47,573 nucleotides of DNA. Origin: CAXMQS01 sp964195995. Lineage in GTDB: Bacteria; Actinomycetota; Acidimicrobiia; Spongiisociales; JAOTWH01. Below the pieces are notes generated by a model. That model saw only the letters and a list, made by a program, of their open reading frames with translations. It ran no database searches and was not told the DNA's origin. The stretch spans positions 1 through 47,573 of the forward strand of contig CAXMQS010000072.1 in NCBI GenBank assembly GCA_964195995.1. The letters are read 5' to 3'. Below are positions 41,144 through 47,573 of the stretch, one piece after another. The translations under genes and the position numbers were made by a program. Every line of letters begins with the position of its first letter. Position 1 is the first letter of the stretch.

Positions 41144-41374
41144 GTGGAGACTGACAAAGAGAGAGCCGACCGTCACGAACGCGAGCGGCTGGAAGAGAGT
41201 GAACGCCACGAGCGGGAGCGCTTAGAGGCTCGTGAGCGAGAAGATGCCGAGCGCGAGATGGAGCACTCTCGGGCCGCCGAGGAGCGCCAGGCCGATCACA
41301 CACGAGCCGCCGAGGAACGCCAGGCCGAGCGCGAACGATACGCCAAGGAACGGGACCAAGGCGCCAAGGAATAG
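41144..41374 (+). CDS. Charged Arg/Glu-rich repeat peptide (hypothetical)
   Basis: A 76-residue frame from GTG 41144 with GGAG four bases upstream. The sequence is almost entirely Arg/Glu/Ala with repeated RHERERLE and RAAEERQA units, likely a long helix or coiled coil. No hydrophobic core. The low complexity could be a real coiled-coil protein or just favourable codons; the ribosome site is the main support. Its stop (TAG 41372-41374) is in the same frame as the ABM remnant that follows. Confidence 0.4.
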   Translation: METDKERADRHERERLEESERHERERLEAREREDAEREMEHSRAAEERQADHTRAAEERQAERERYAKERDQGAKE

Positions 41375-41380
41375 CAGCGC

Positions 41381-41554
41381 AGGAATCAAGCCGGCGCCGC
41401 CACCATCACCTTCGACGCCGTTAATCAGGAGATGATCGTGACAGCTGCGCGGAGGGTGGTAGCGGCCACCCGGGCGGAAGATGGCTGCATCAGCTACGAG
41501 TTCTTCGCCGATCTCACCGATCCGGGTCGCCTACACCTCTTCGAGGAGTCCTAG
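41381..41554 (+). pseudogene. Truncated antibiotic-biosynthesis-monooxygenase (ABM)-like remnant
   Basis: In the same frame as the charged peptide, after its TAG, the translation continues AATITFDAVNQEMIVTAARR, RVVAATRAEDGCISYEFFAD, LTDPGRLHLFEES and then a TAG at 41552. ITFD, AAARxVxAATRAExGCxxYxFxxDxxDPxxxxLxE are the pattern of ABM monooxygenase-like proteins, but the C-terminal half (normally about 50 more residues) is missing and no proper start exists for the first strand. An ATG at 41432 could express only 40 residues. This looks like a decayed gene. Confidence 0.6.
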
Positions 41555-41656
41555 AGGGGATCGTCGCACTCGGTGCAACTGGGGCTCCGGGGGCGCAACC
41601 GGGAACCTGCGGCCTCCCGCCATCGTCGTAGGTGAACGAACAGAGAGGACGAGATC

Positions 41657-42409
41657 ATGAAACTCAGATACGGCGTGGCCGGCGCGGTGCTCATCCTGGC
41701 CCTAGTCGTGGCTGGGATAGCCACCGCCATCAGCGGCGAGCCGGGCAGCGATGGTCCCGCCGACTCAGCCACTCAAGGCGAGAGCTTCGTGGGGCTGGCG
41801 ATATCCCAAGCCACCGCCCTGGCCGAAGACGAAAGTCGGCCGTGGCGAATCGCCCGTCAAGATGACGTAGCGTTCGTGCTCACCGACGATCTCGTCCCCG
41901 GGAGGGTGACCTTTGAGATAACCGGCGGAACCGTCACCAGCGCCTCCATCGAGCGTCCGAGCACGCCGTCCTCGGGCGATGATATTGAAGAGGATCCCGC
42001 TCGAGCCAGCCTCATCGCAGCTGCACTGAAACGACTCCTCACCGTCGACAATGGTTTCGGCGCGGTCGACGTTTTCGATGACATTCGTGTCGCAGCCGTG
42101 ATAGGGGCCGACCCGGGCCAGCCCCTTCAGGGTCTCGATCTCGAGTTGATCGCCGAGACACTGTCGGAGATGGGTGCGGTGCGCTTCATCGATAACGCGG
42201 ACGCCGAGATCGAAGCGCTCTTCGAGGAGACGCCGCCAGGCGTGACCGTCGTCAGCGTGGAAGGCATTCTCCTGCTCGATGATCGGGCAGAGGTGGAGCT
42301 GCGGCTCTGGTGCGGTTCACTCTGCGGCGTTTTCCTGACCTACGAAGCCGCGCCCATCGATGGAGGATGGAACATCACCGGGACCATCGGTCCCATCGCG
42401 ATGTCATAA
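41657..42409 (+). CDS. Secreted or membrane-anchored protein with I78-inhibitor-like domain
   Basis: The 250-residue protein has an N-terminal hydrophobic segment (VAGAVLILALVVAGIATAI), a short acidic linker, and a domain FVGLAISQATALAEDESRPWRIARQDDVAFVLTDDLVPGR that follows the pattern of small peptidase-inhibitor I78-like proteins, with TFEITGGTVTSASIE. The second half (about 115-250) is a different, unrecognised domain with CGSLCGVFLTYEA and a final GGWNITGTIG. GAGGACGAG precedes the ATG. It may be an exported inhibitor or binding protein. Confidence 0.75.
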   Translation: MKLRYGVAGAVLILALVVAGIATAISGEPGSDGPADSATQGESFVGLAISQATALAEDESRPWRIARQDDVAFVLTDDLVPGRVTFEITGGTVTSASIERPSTPSSGDDIEEDPARASLIAAALKRLLTVDNGFGAVDVFDDIRVAAVIGADPGQPLQGLDLELIAETLSEMGAVRFIDNADAEIEALFEETPPGVTVVSVEGILLLDDRAEVELRLWCGSLCGVFLTYEAAPIDGGWNITGTIGPIAMS

Positions 42410-42450
42410 GCCGCAGTCCTCTGGCCGAGGAGCTGTGACCCATGAAGGGT

Positions 42451-42575
42451 GAGAGGTCATGGGCGCTCCTACCGGGGATCCGCAGAGAACGAGGCGTCCC
42501 GTGACCTCCCAAGGATTTCGTGGTCGACCGACAAACACTCGCCCCTTCTTGTGGATTGTCTTGAGCAATTTTGGG
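42451..42575 (+). repeat. Copy A of a diverged hairpin-containing repeat
   Basis: An inverted repeat (42451-42463 with 42498-42510, 11 of 13 paired plus one wobble) is followed by a downstream block with the core CCCCTTCTTGTGGATTGTCT and TTGAGCAATTTTGGG. A second copy lies at 45328-45442. Right-hand halves are about 69 percent identical over 81 bases by eye, in the same orientation. The surrounding 42410-42696 otherwise shows no gene. Confidence 0.55.
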
Positions 42576-42696
42576 CGCTTCGAAGCGGCCTCCCGACGAA
42601 CTTCCAACAGATGTAGGACCGAGATCGGGTGCCACCAACAGCGCTCCGCGCCATAAGTGCCGCTATGTGCAGGCCCATCCGTGAGTTCTCGTGGTC

Positions 42697-42999
42697 TCAG
42701 ACCGAACTCGGTGCCTCTCCGTAGGAGAGGACCACGGTGCCTTCATGACCATGTGGCGACGATGTCAGCAGCTGGGTCAACTCGCCCAGAATGGAAGCCA
42801 CTTCTGCCGAGGCAGCCTGATAGTCGGCCTCTGACTGGTAGGCCGCGATGATCATGCCTTCGCCTTTCCCGGTCTTGGCGAGTTCGGCGAACATCAACCC
42901 GCCGATCCCCTCGACCCGGTCCCTCATCGACTCGGCTAAAGAGATGACATCGTCATAGCGGTCCTCGCTCCAGTGAAGTCGGGTCATTCGGTAGAACAT
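42697..42999 (-). CDS. Small ABM/dimeric alpha-beta barrel-like protein
   Basis: The 100-residue protein has MFYRMTRLHWSEDRYDDV, then GIGGLMFAELAKTGKGEGMIIAAYQSEADYQAA, the pattern of antibiotic-biosynthesis-monooxygenase-like and dimeric alpha-beta barrel proteins (beta-alpha-beta repeats with acidic loops). No catalytic residues can be named. Start ATG 42999 with an AGGAG a few bases upstream. It is oriented against the plus-strand I78-like gene and the hairpin element. Confidence 0.75.
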   Translation of the reverse strand: MFYRMTRLHWSEDRYDDVISLAESMRDRVEGIGGLMFAELAKTGKGEGMIIAAYQSEADYQAASAEVASILGELTQLLTSSPHGHEGTVVLSYGEAPSSV

Positions 43000-43068
43000 C
43001 GTTTCTCCTAGTCAGACAAGCATGTGTGCAACCAAGCTAGGTGACTCTCAGCCATCCAGCGTGCCTAG

Positions 43069-43445
43069 TACGACTTGCTCCTCGAGTGGTGTCGCTCGAC
43101 CTCTATCGCACACGACACTCGCTTCAGAGTTGTCCACCCGGATTGGGCCAAGACACTTCTTGCGGTCTGCCTTGCTCAGGGTGCTGCCCGTCATCGCATC
43201 TATGGAGATTGCGGCGTCAAGGACTTCGATGTGTGGCTGGCCTAGTCCCCCCCGTGCGCCACGGTGGCCACTTCCCGTGGAACCGGAGCACCTCAGTGTC
43301 GACTTCGGCCCATCGGCCTATGGGCGGCAGGAATACACGGAAGGAGAGTGGGCGAATCCGAGCGACAACGTGGCAAGGTGGGACACGTTTACGGGACGTC
43401 GCGTCGACCTGCTGGCGCGGGCGATACCCCCTACGTGTGGAGGGC
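43069..43445 (+). pseudogene. Frameshifted remnant of an unrecognised protein gene
   Basis: Between 43069 and 43245 one frame reads TRFRVVHPDWAKTLLAVCLA and QGAARHRIYGDCGVKDFDVW before a TAG. The next stretch continues in other frames: VRHGGHFPWNR (frame +2) and VDFGPSAYGRQEYTEGEWAN with TFTGRRVDLLARAIP (frame +3) up to about 43440. The segments order like one protein of the type VVHPxW...ACLAQGAAxH...GVKDFDVW...DFGPSxxGR...FTGRRVDLL..RAI, a family whose name I cannot give with certainty. Frameshifts and the internal stop argue for a pseudogene; the cupin gene ends against it. Confidence 0.65.
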
Positions 43446-43853
43446 TCATCCCCTCGTCTCGGTGTCGACTACGTAACCGGAATCCTCCAGCGACCCGCAG
43501 CCGCTCCATCCCCACACCAGCACCGCATCCTCGTCGCCGGTGTTGTCGAATCCGTGCCAGCAGCCCCGCGGAGTCCAGACCACATCCCCCATACGAGCCG
43601 ACTCGGTGCCATCGTCGAGGTAAATCTGGCCCGACCCCTGCAGCACTATGAAGAATTCGTCTGCGTTCCGGTGCAGGTGTCGGTCATGGAGAGCGCCCGG
43701 CGGTAGCACCGTCCACCCGAGCAGGAAGTCGCCGGTTCCCGCGATGGACTTGTCGATGAGGAACTGAACCTGCATGTCGATCCATCCCTCGTCGGGGCGC
43801 AGCCCTTTCACAACAGGCACCTGGGCGAGATTGGTGTGGAACCGTTCGTTCAC
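43446..43853 (-). CDS. Cupin-domain protein
   Basis: The 135-residue protein has a single cupin fold: motif 1 HDRHLHRNADEFFIVLQGSG (His-rich metal site) and motif 2 GDVVWTPRGCWHGFDNTG. It may be a dioxygenase, isomerase or sensor-like metal protein acting on a small metabolite. Its start overlaps the dehydrogenase gene as a stop-start pair. No further substrate clue. Confidence 0.88.
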   Translation of the reverse strand: MNERFHTNLAQVPVVKGLRPDEGWIDMQVQFLIDKSIAGTGDFLLGWTVLPPGALHDRHLHRNADEFFIVLQGSGQIYLDDGTESARMGDVVWTPRGCWHGFDNTGDEDAVLVWGWSGCGSLEDSGYVVDTETRG

Positions 43854-44725
43854 AGTCCTCCCGACAATATGCGGTACACGTCGAAGACGGTTACGAAGTC
43901 TCGGTGATCGATTCCCAGGCCCCGACAGGCGTTCAGCAACTCGTTGGCCACCGCGCCAAGTGGTGTCGGTGAGCCCTGTCGTCGTGCCACTTCAAGGGCC
44001 AGCACCATGTCCTTCTGCTGGAGGGTGACGTCGGCCAACGGCTTCTCGGGCATCTCGAGGATGAATGGACCGCGATAGCCCATCACCGGAGAGGCGACAA
44101 CACTCTTCAACAAGGCATCCACGGCCACCGACCTCTCCACTCCTCCCTTTTCGGCGAGGGCCACCGACTCGCAGAACACCACCATCTCCACGATCAGGGT
44201 CAGGTTGATCGCAATCTTCATCTGCATAGCGGTGCCGGAGGGGCCGATGTAGCTGACCTTCGATCCGATGTCGTACAGCACGGGTTCAACTTTGTCGTAG
44301 GCCACCCGGTCTCCGCCGACCATGGTCGAGGCGGAGCCCTGTCGAATGGTCACCGGGCTACCCGAAAGGGGGGCGTCGAGCATGGTGAGCCCTCGTTCGG
44401 AGAAGTCGGCGGCCATGTCACGGCTCACCTGGGGATCGATCGTGCTCATGTCGAGATAGAACCCCTCCGGTGACAGACCGGCGATCACGCCGTCGTCACC
44501 AAGGGCAACCGCCGACACCGCCGAGGCGTCGGTGACCATGGAGAAGACGATGTCGGAACCGCTCGCCACCTCACGCGGCGAGTCCGCCCATACCAACCCA
44601 TGTTCGATGAGTTGATCCGCCTTCGACCGGGTTCGATTCCATCCAATGACCTGGTGGCTCGCAGCCAGCAGGCGGGGAATAATCGCGTGCCCCATGTCCC
44701 CCAGTCCGATCCATCCCAGCTTCAC
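43850..44725 (-). CDS. NAD(P)-dependent 3-hydroxyisobutyrate dehydrogenase-like oxidoreductase
   Basis: The 291-residue beta-hydroxyacid dehydrogenase has the Rossmann GLGDMG at residues 7-12, FYLDMSTIDPQ and DAPLSGSPVTIRQGSASTMVGGD, and the catalytic Lys170 in GTAMQMKIAIN. It probably reduces or oxidises a short 3-hydroxy acid such as 3-hydroxyisobutyrate or tartronate semialdehyde. It forms a two-gene unit with the cupin. A 320-base stretch with no gene lies upstream. Confidence 0.9.
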   Translation of the reverse strand: MKLGWIGLGDMGHAIIPRLLAASHQVIGWNRTRSKADQLIEHGLVWADSPREVASGSDIVFSMVTDASAVSAVALGDDGVIAGLSPEGFYLDMSTIDPQVSRDMAADFSERGLTMLDAPLSGSPVTIRQGSASTMVGGDRVAYDKVEPVLYDIGSKVSYIGPSGTAMQMKIAINLTLIVEMVVFCESVALAEKGGVERSVAVDALLKSVVASPVMGYRGPFILEMPEKPLADVTLQQKDMVLALEVARRQGSPTPLGAVANELLNACRGLGIDHRDFVTVFDVYRILSGGL

Positions 44726-45045
44726 AAGAGCACCCTCCGATCCTCAGTCCAAACCACGGCTATATCACGCTACCTGAGCCACAGGGAGCTGACGGGCCGA
44801 CAGTGGATCCGCCGAGCCGCTGGCTGTCGAAGCTGCCAGCGCCCAGGGGCTTCGCAGCCCGAATCGACCCATGAGGCCCGTGACCAGGAGTAAAGCCCCT
44901 GGGGCAGTCCATCGAAAGAGGCGACCGTTGACAGACACAAGGGAGGGCGGCTTGCGTCGAATTGTGACGAGGGACGCTGTTGGCGTCGGTCGGACATCCA
45001 CTGCGTTGATACTTGTTGGCCTATTGGCGGCAAACACAGGATTGC
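44726..45045. other. Non-coding stretch with an inverted repeat
   Basis: No convincing gene on either strand. CCCAGGGGCTT (44843-44853) and AAGCCCCTGGG (44894-44904) form an 11-bp inverted repeat with a 40-base loop. Scattered short open frames are shadow-like. The stretch lies between the dehydrogenase gene and the tRNA-like sequence and may carry promoters for the former. Confidence 0.5.
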
Positions 45046-45047
45046 GG

Positions 45048-45131
45048 TGTCGGAGAGAGGGCTCGAACCTCCACGGGCTTATTAGCCCACTAGGCCCTCA
45101 ACCTCGAACTGGGCCACAGCTGCTTCCGGAC
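45048..45131 (-). tRNA. Degenerate tRNA-Leu(GAG)-like sequence
   Basis: On the minus strand the 3' half fits a tRNA-Leu: T arm GGAGG-TTCGAGC-CCTCT, acceptor end CTCCGAC-A, long variable arm GGGCT-AATA-AGCCC, and anticodon loop TTGAGGG (anticodon GAG) with the stem AGG..CCT. The 5' half is poor: acceptor partner GTCCGGA pairs at 5 of 7 positions, U8 is absent, and the D arm is atypical. Total length about 84 fits a class-II tRNA. It may be a damaged tRNA or the 3' fragment left at an integration site. Confidence 0.45.
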
Positions 45132-45179
45132 TCCAGAGCAGCACAGGCGCCTCACGACGTCTCCAGAACACTTGGTGCG

Positions 45180-45299
45180 GTGAGCGTTGATGAGTTTGAG
45201 GAGCCCGAGGTGCCCGCCGAGGTGCCGGAGAATGTGACTCCTCCCCCGGTTGCTGCGGGCGCGCAGAGGTTCTCGGACGCCCTTCTCGGCCTCAGGTGA
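45180..45299 (+). CDS. Short acidic/proline-rich open frame (doubtful)
   Basis: A 39-residue frame from GTG 45180 that reads SVDEFEEPEVPAEVPENV followed by TPPPVAAGAQRFSDALLG. The composition resembles the disordered tail of a protein, but there is no ribosome site and the frame continues upstream without similarity through the tRNA-like sequence. Possibly the 3' remnant of a lost gene. Kept only as a weak candidate. Confidence 0.2.
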   Translation: MSVDEFEEPEVPAEVPENVTPPPVAAGAQRFSDALLGLR

Positions 45300-45327
45300 C
45301 CGTCGGGCTATCTGACCACCGACCAAT

Positions 45328-45442
45328 CTCACGGAAGGCCACGGCGACCCATCCGAGCCTCTCCCGTGGCCTTCCGCGAGATTCGTGGCCAGGTACCGAG
45401 TACCCGCTCCCTTCTTGTTGAGTTTCTTGATCAATGTTGGGG
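45328..45442 (+). repeat. Copy B of a diverged hairpin-containing repeat
   Basis: A 17-bp inverted repeat with one mismatch (45328-45344 with 45364-45380, loop 19 bases) is followed by CGCTCCCTTCTTGTTGAG and TTTCTTGATCAATGTTGGGG. It is the counterpart of 42451-42575. It lies 117 bases before citrate synthase in the same orientation and could act in its leader. Base changes between copies keep the stem paired. Confidence 0.6.
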
Positions 45443-45559
45443 AAATGGGCCAACGACCCTGGTTGGGAGCCGGGATCTGCGCCACGTTGGGAGAGCAGGA
45501 TGGGCCATCTTCGAGTGTCGGCCATCCAGTGCGTGGAATCCGCAGCAAAGGAGACGGAT

Positions 45560-46843
45560 ATGGACGAAGCCGTTCTCAGAATCGGCGATCGAGAGATCAC
45601 TCTGCCGGTGATCACCGGCACCGAGGGCGAATTGGCAATCGACATCAACAAGCTCCGGGGGCAGACCGGGATCGTCACTCACGACAAGGGTTTCGCCAAC
45701 ACGGCTGAAGCCCTCAGCTCGGTGACGTTCCTTGACGGAGAGAACGGAATCCTGCGGTATCGGGGGTTCCCGATCGAGCAGATCGCCGATAGCGCGTCAT
45801 TCCTCGAGGTCTCTTACCTCTGCCTCTATGGAGAGTTGCCGACGGCTGCCCAATATGGGCAGTTCGTGGACGAGATCAACCATCACACGATGGTGCGCGA
45901 GGACATGAAGCACCTCTACGAGGCGTTTCCGGCTGATGCGCATCCGATGCAGATGTTGGCCTCGGCAGTGTCGGCGTTGGCGACGTTCTATCCGGACTCA
46001 TTGGATCCCACCGATGAGGAGGCAATCGACCTCAGCGCCAAGCGGCTGATCGGCAAGATGATCACGTTGGCGGCCTGGGGCTACAAGTACAGCCTGAATC
46101 AGCCTTTCCAGTACCCGAGGAATGATCTCGACTACACGTCGAACTTCCTGCACATGATGTTCTCGTATCCAACCGAGCCATTTCAGGTAGATCCGGTCAT
46201 ATCGAAGGCACTCGACGTGCTTCTGAACCTTCATGCGGACCACGAGCAGAACTGCTCGACATCGACGGTCCGGATGGTCGGTTCGTCGCAGGCGAATCTG
46301 TTCTCGTCGGTCGCCTCGGGTATTCACGCTCTCTCGGGCCCACTGCATGGTGGAGCGAACCAGCGGGTGGTCGAGATGCTCGACGAGATCATCAAGGGCG
46401 GCGGCGACGTGTCGGAGTACATCGCCAAGGCCAAGGACAAGGATGACCCGTTCCGGCTCATGGGATTCGGACACCGTGTCTACAAGAACTTCGACCCTCG
46501 GGCCCGAATCATCAAGATCTACGCCGGTGATGTGCTCGATAAGTTGGGCAAAGACGATCCAATGCTCGACGTTGCCGTGCAACTCGAAGAAGTTGCTCTT
46601 TCCGATGAGTACTTCGCCGAGCGCAAGCTCTATCCGAATGTCGACTTCTACTCGGGCATCATCTACAAGGCGATGGGATTCCCCACCGATATCTTCACGG
46701 TGTTGTTCGCGATCGGGCGGCTGCCCGGCTGGATCGCCCAGTGGAAGGAGATGCGGCTCGACCCGACGACTCGCATCGGCCGTCCACGCCAGATCTACGT
46801 CGGTGAGGCCGAGCGCAAGTTCGCAGCGATGGATCAGAGATAG
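45560..46843 (+). CDS. gltA: Citrate synthase (type II)
   Basis: The 427-residue enzyme makes citrate from oxaloacetate and acetyl-CoA. The catalytic triad is visible as His263 (GPLHGGANQ), His305 (GFGHRVYKNFDPRA) and Asp362 (NVDFYSG), with LHADHEQNCSTSTVRM around residue 225. ATG 45560 is preceded by GGAG and gives MDEAVLRIGDREITLPV; the open frame extends back into the repeat element without similarity. A strong hairpin follows the stop. The leader holds repeat copy B. Confidence 0.97.
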   Translation: MDEAVLRIGDREITLPVITGTEGELAIDINKLRGQTGIVTHDKGFANTAEALSSVTFLDGENGILRYRGFPIEQIADSASFLEVSYLCLYGELPTAAQYGQFVDEINHHTMVREDMKHLYEAFPADAHPMQMLASAVSALATFYPDSLDPTDEEAIDLSAKRLIGKMITLAAWGYKYSLNQPFQYPRNDLDYTSNFLHMMFSYPTEPFQVDPVISKALDVLLNLHADHEQNCSTSTVRMVGSSQANLFSSVASGIHALSGPLHGGANQRVVEMLDEIIKGGGDVSEYIAKAKDKDDPFRLMGFGHRVYKNFDPRARIIKIYAGDVLDKLGKDDPMLDVAVQLEEVALSDEYFAERKLYPNVDFYSGIIYKAMGFPTDIFTVLFAIGRLPGWIAQWKEMRLDPTTRIGRPRQIYVGEAERKFAAMDQR

Positions 46844-46869
46844 GAGAAGCTATTCGCTGTCAGCAATCT

Positions 46870-46895
46870 AGAGGCGGCCCTCCAGGGCCGCCTCT
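46870..46895 (+). terminator. Strong hairpin terminator after gltA
   Basis: AGAGGCGGCCCT-CC-AGGGCCGCCTCT is a perfect 12-bp inverted repeat 26 bases after the gltA stop. Its tail lacks a T-run, which is common for high-GC actinobacterial terminators. Confidence 0.75.
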
Positions 46896-47099
46896 CTGGT
46901 CACAGTCCAAACCGGTCGCGACACGACCGACCGGTAGATTGGGCCTGCTGCATAGCTCATCTAACCCAAGTGGAGTCACCTACTGGGGAATCAGTTGTGG
47001 CTAGGAGCCCCTGACGCACCCAGACCCCCGTCATCGAGTGGCCGACGCCGCGCGTGTCCAAACCCGCCGACCGGGTGTGGTGCTGCGTTCGTGTCAATG
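46896..47099. other. Non-coding gap between gltA and the DUF1858-type gene
   Basis: About 200 bases with no convincing gene, promoter or RNA. The two genes converge here, so no promoter is expected. Confidence 0.5.
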
Positions 47100-47573
47100 T
47101 CAGCCTGCAGGCTCCTTCAACACGAAGGTTCGGATCGTTTGGTCGTCCTCAGTTGTCCAGGTCCGGTAGCCCTTGCGGCGCAAGATGTCGATACCGGGAG
47201 CGGGCAAATGGGAAGTCACAAGCTCGACGATCTGCCCATCCTCCAGGTCTTTGACGGCTCGTAGCAACGGGTTGATGGGCATCACATCCGGGTCGAGCTC
47301 ATCGTCACGCAACACAGCGACAACCAGCTCAGGGTCAAACCACTCGGGCTGGACCCCAAAGTAGTCGGCGCTGTCCTCATCGACGTCTCCGATTGGGTCT
47401 TGGCCCACAGCAGCGCGCAGCTTGTTCACCAACACTGCCGCCGGTAGCCGCCCCACGGCGGCAGCCTGACCGAGCGTCGCCACTCGCGCAACGCTTCGCC
47501 GCAGGACCGGATTGCGGAGCTTGGTGAACGCTGGCGACATCCCGATGAGCAGCTCTTCGGTTTCTGGGTAATC
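47100..47573 (-). CDS. DUF1858/DUF2249-type protein, partial (5' end beyond the window)
   Basis: The frame is open to the right edge (bases 47541-47573 still encode YPETEELLIG), so the N-terminus is missing. The part seen has the DUF1858-like ELLIGMSPAFTKLRNPVLRR and VATLGQAAAVGRLP, then the DUF2249-like PINPLLRAVKDLEDGQIVEL and HLPAPGIDILRRKGYRTW. Such two-domain proteins are associated with nitrogen-oxide and iron-sulfur repair (ScdA-like) systems, but the role here is only suggested. It converges on gltA. Confidence 0.8.
   Translation of the reverse strand, partial: DYPETEELLIGMSPAFTKLRNPVLRRSVARVATLGQAAAVGRLPAAVLVNKLRAAVGQDPIGDVDEDSADYFGVQPEWFDPELVVAVLRDDELDPDVMPINPLLRAVKDLEDGQIVELVTSHLPAPGIDILRRKGYRTWTTEDDQTIRTFVLKEPAG

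Noticed and set aside
44765..45037. Minus-strand 90-codon frame upstream of the dehydrogenase
   Set aside because: A hydrophobic stretch is present but no ribosome site or conserved motif; it spans an inverted repeat.
1..47573. CRISPR arrays or insertion sequences
   Set aside because: No regularly spaced direct repeats, transposase genes or IS-type terminal repeats were seen on reading.

Overview
The window looks like chromosomal DNA of a high-GC actinobacterium (Actinomycetota), most likely a lineage outside the classic mycobacteria/streptomycetes such as Acidimicrobiia; that placement is an inference from gene content. Reasons: a complete Pup-proteasome system (mpa/ARC, dop, pup, prcB, prcA, pafA, pafB, pafC), a HelY-type helicase next to tatC/tatA, a DUF4193-like protein, a DUF1876-like protein, a NAD kinase-TlyA-HAD block, and gene order close to that known from Mycobacterium tuberculosis. 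Genes are tightly packed with many 4-base ATGA/GTGA stop-start overlaps. No search was run; all calls come from reading motifs and comparing with remembered family sequences.

Layout. (1) 1-12.4 kb, almost all on the minus strand: tlyA, nadK, pyrG, xerD, a DksA-like zinc protein, a site-2 protease, an HD protein, scpA, scpB, a fused RluB-type pseudouridine synthase/cytidylate kinase, a radical-SAM DUF512 protein, der and the first codons of an acyl-CoA carboxylase subunit, with ispH on the plus strand between the kinase and DUF512 genes. It serves tRNA/rRNA modification, nucleotide and cofactor synthesis, chromosome segregation and dimer resolution. (2) 12.4-16.6 kb: a rhomboid protease (plus), then HAD phosphatase, M20 peptidase, an unknown protein, a GNAT and a DUF4193-like protein (minus). 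(3) 16.6-29.7 kb: one long minus-strand run read mpa, dop, pup, prcB, prcA, pafA, pafB, pafC, a zinc-ribbon protein, tatA/B, tatC, helY and a lipid/diacylglycerol kinase. This is the protein-tagging and degradation system plus twin-arginine export. (4) 29.7-32.4 kb: a ferredoxin with a clear promoter, trmI with a 33-residue membrane peptide coupled to its start, and a small envelope group (66-aa membrane protein, holin-like protein, LON-domain protein). (5) 32.4-41.1 kb: transporters (MFS, EamA), a HELGH membrane protein, enoyl-CoA hydratase, a Fur-family regulator followed by a nickel/cobalt transporter with a Nur-like operator between them, an ornithine cyclodeaminase-like protein, DUF1876, an FAD-linked oxidase, an RHH-like protein and a lamin-tail lipoprotein.

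(6) 41.1-47.6 kb is looser and shows decay: a charged repeat peptide, a truncated ABM remnant, a secreted I78-like protein, a frameshifted pseudogene near 43.1-43.4 kb, a cupin and 3-hydroxyisobutyrate dehydrogenase-like pair, a degenerate tRNA-Leu(GAG)-like sequence, then citrate synthase with a strong terminator and a partial DUF1858/DUF2249-type gene. Two diverged copies of a hairpin-containing element (42.45 and 45.33 kb) bracket part of this stretch and keep their stems through compensatory base changes; this is the most plausible undescribed element here.

Other points of note are the RluB-Cmk fusion, two S4-domain genes (rluB-cmk and tlyA) whose family-consistent starts are non-canonical codons (ATC and CTG), a Pup ending in -GGE whose gene is nested in the end of dop, a proteasome beta subunit with Ala before the catalytic Thr, and the predicted Nur nickel circuit.
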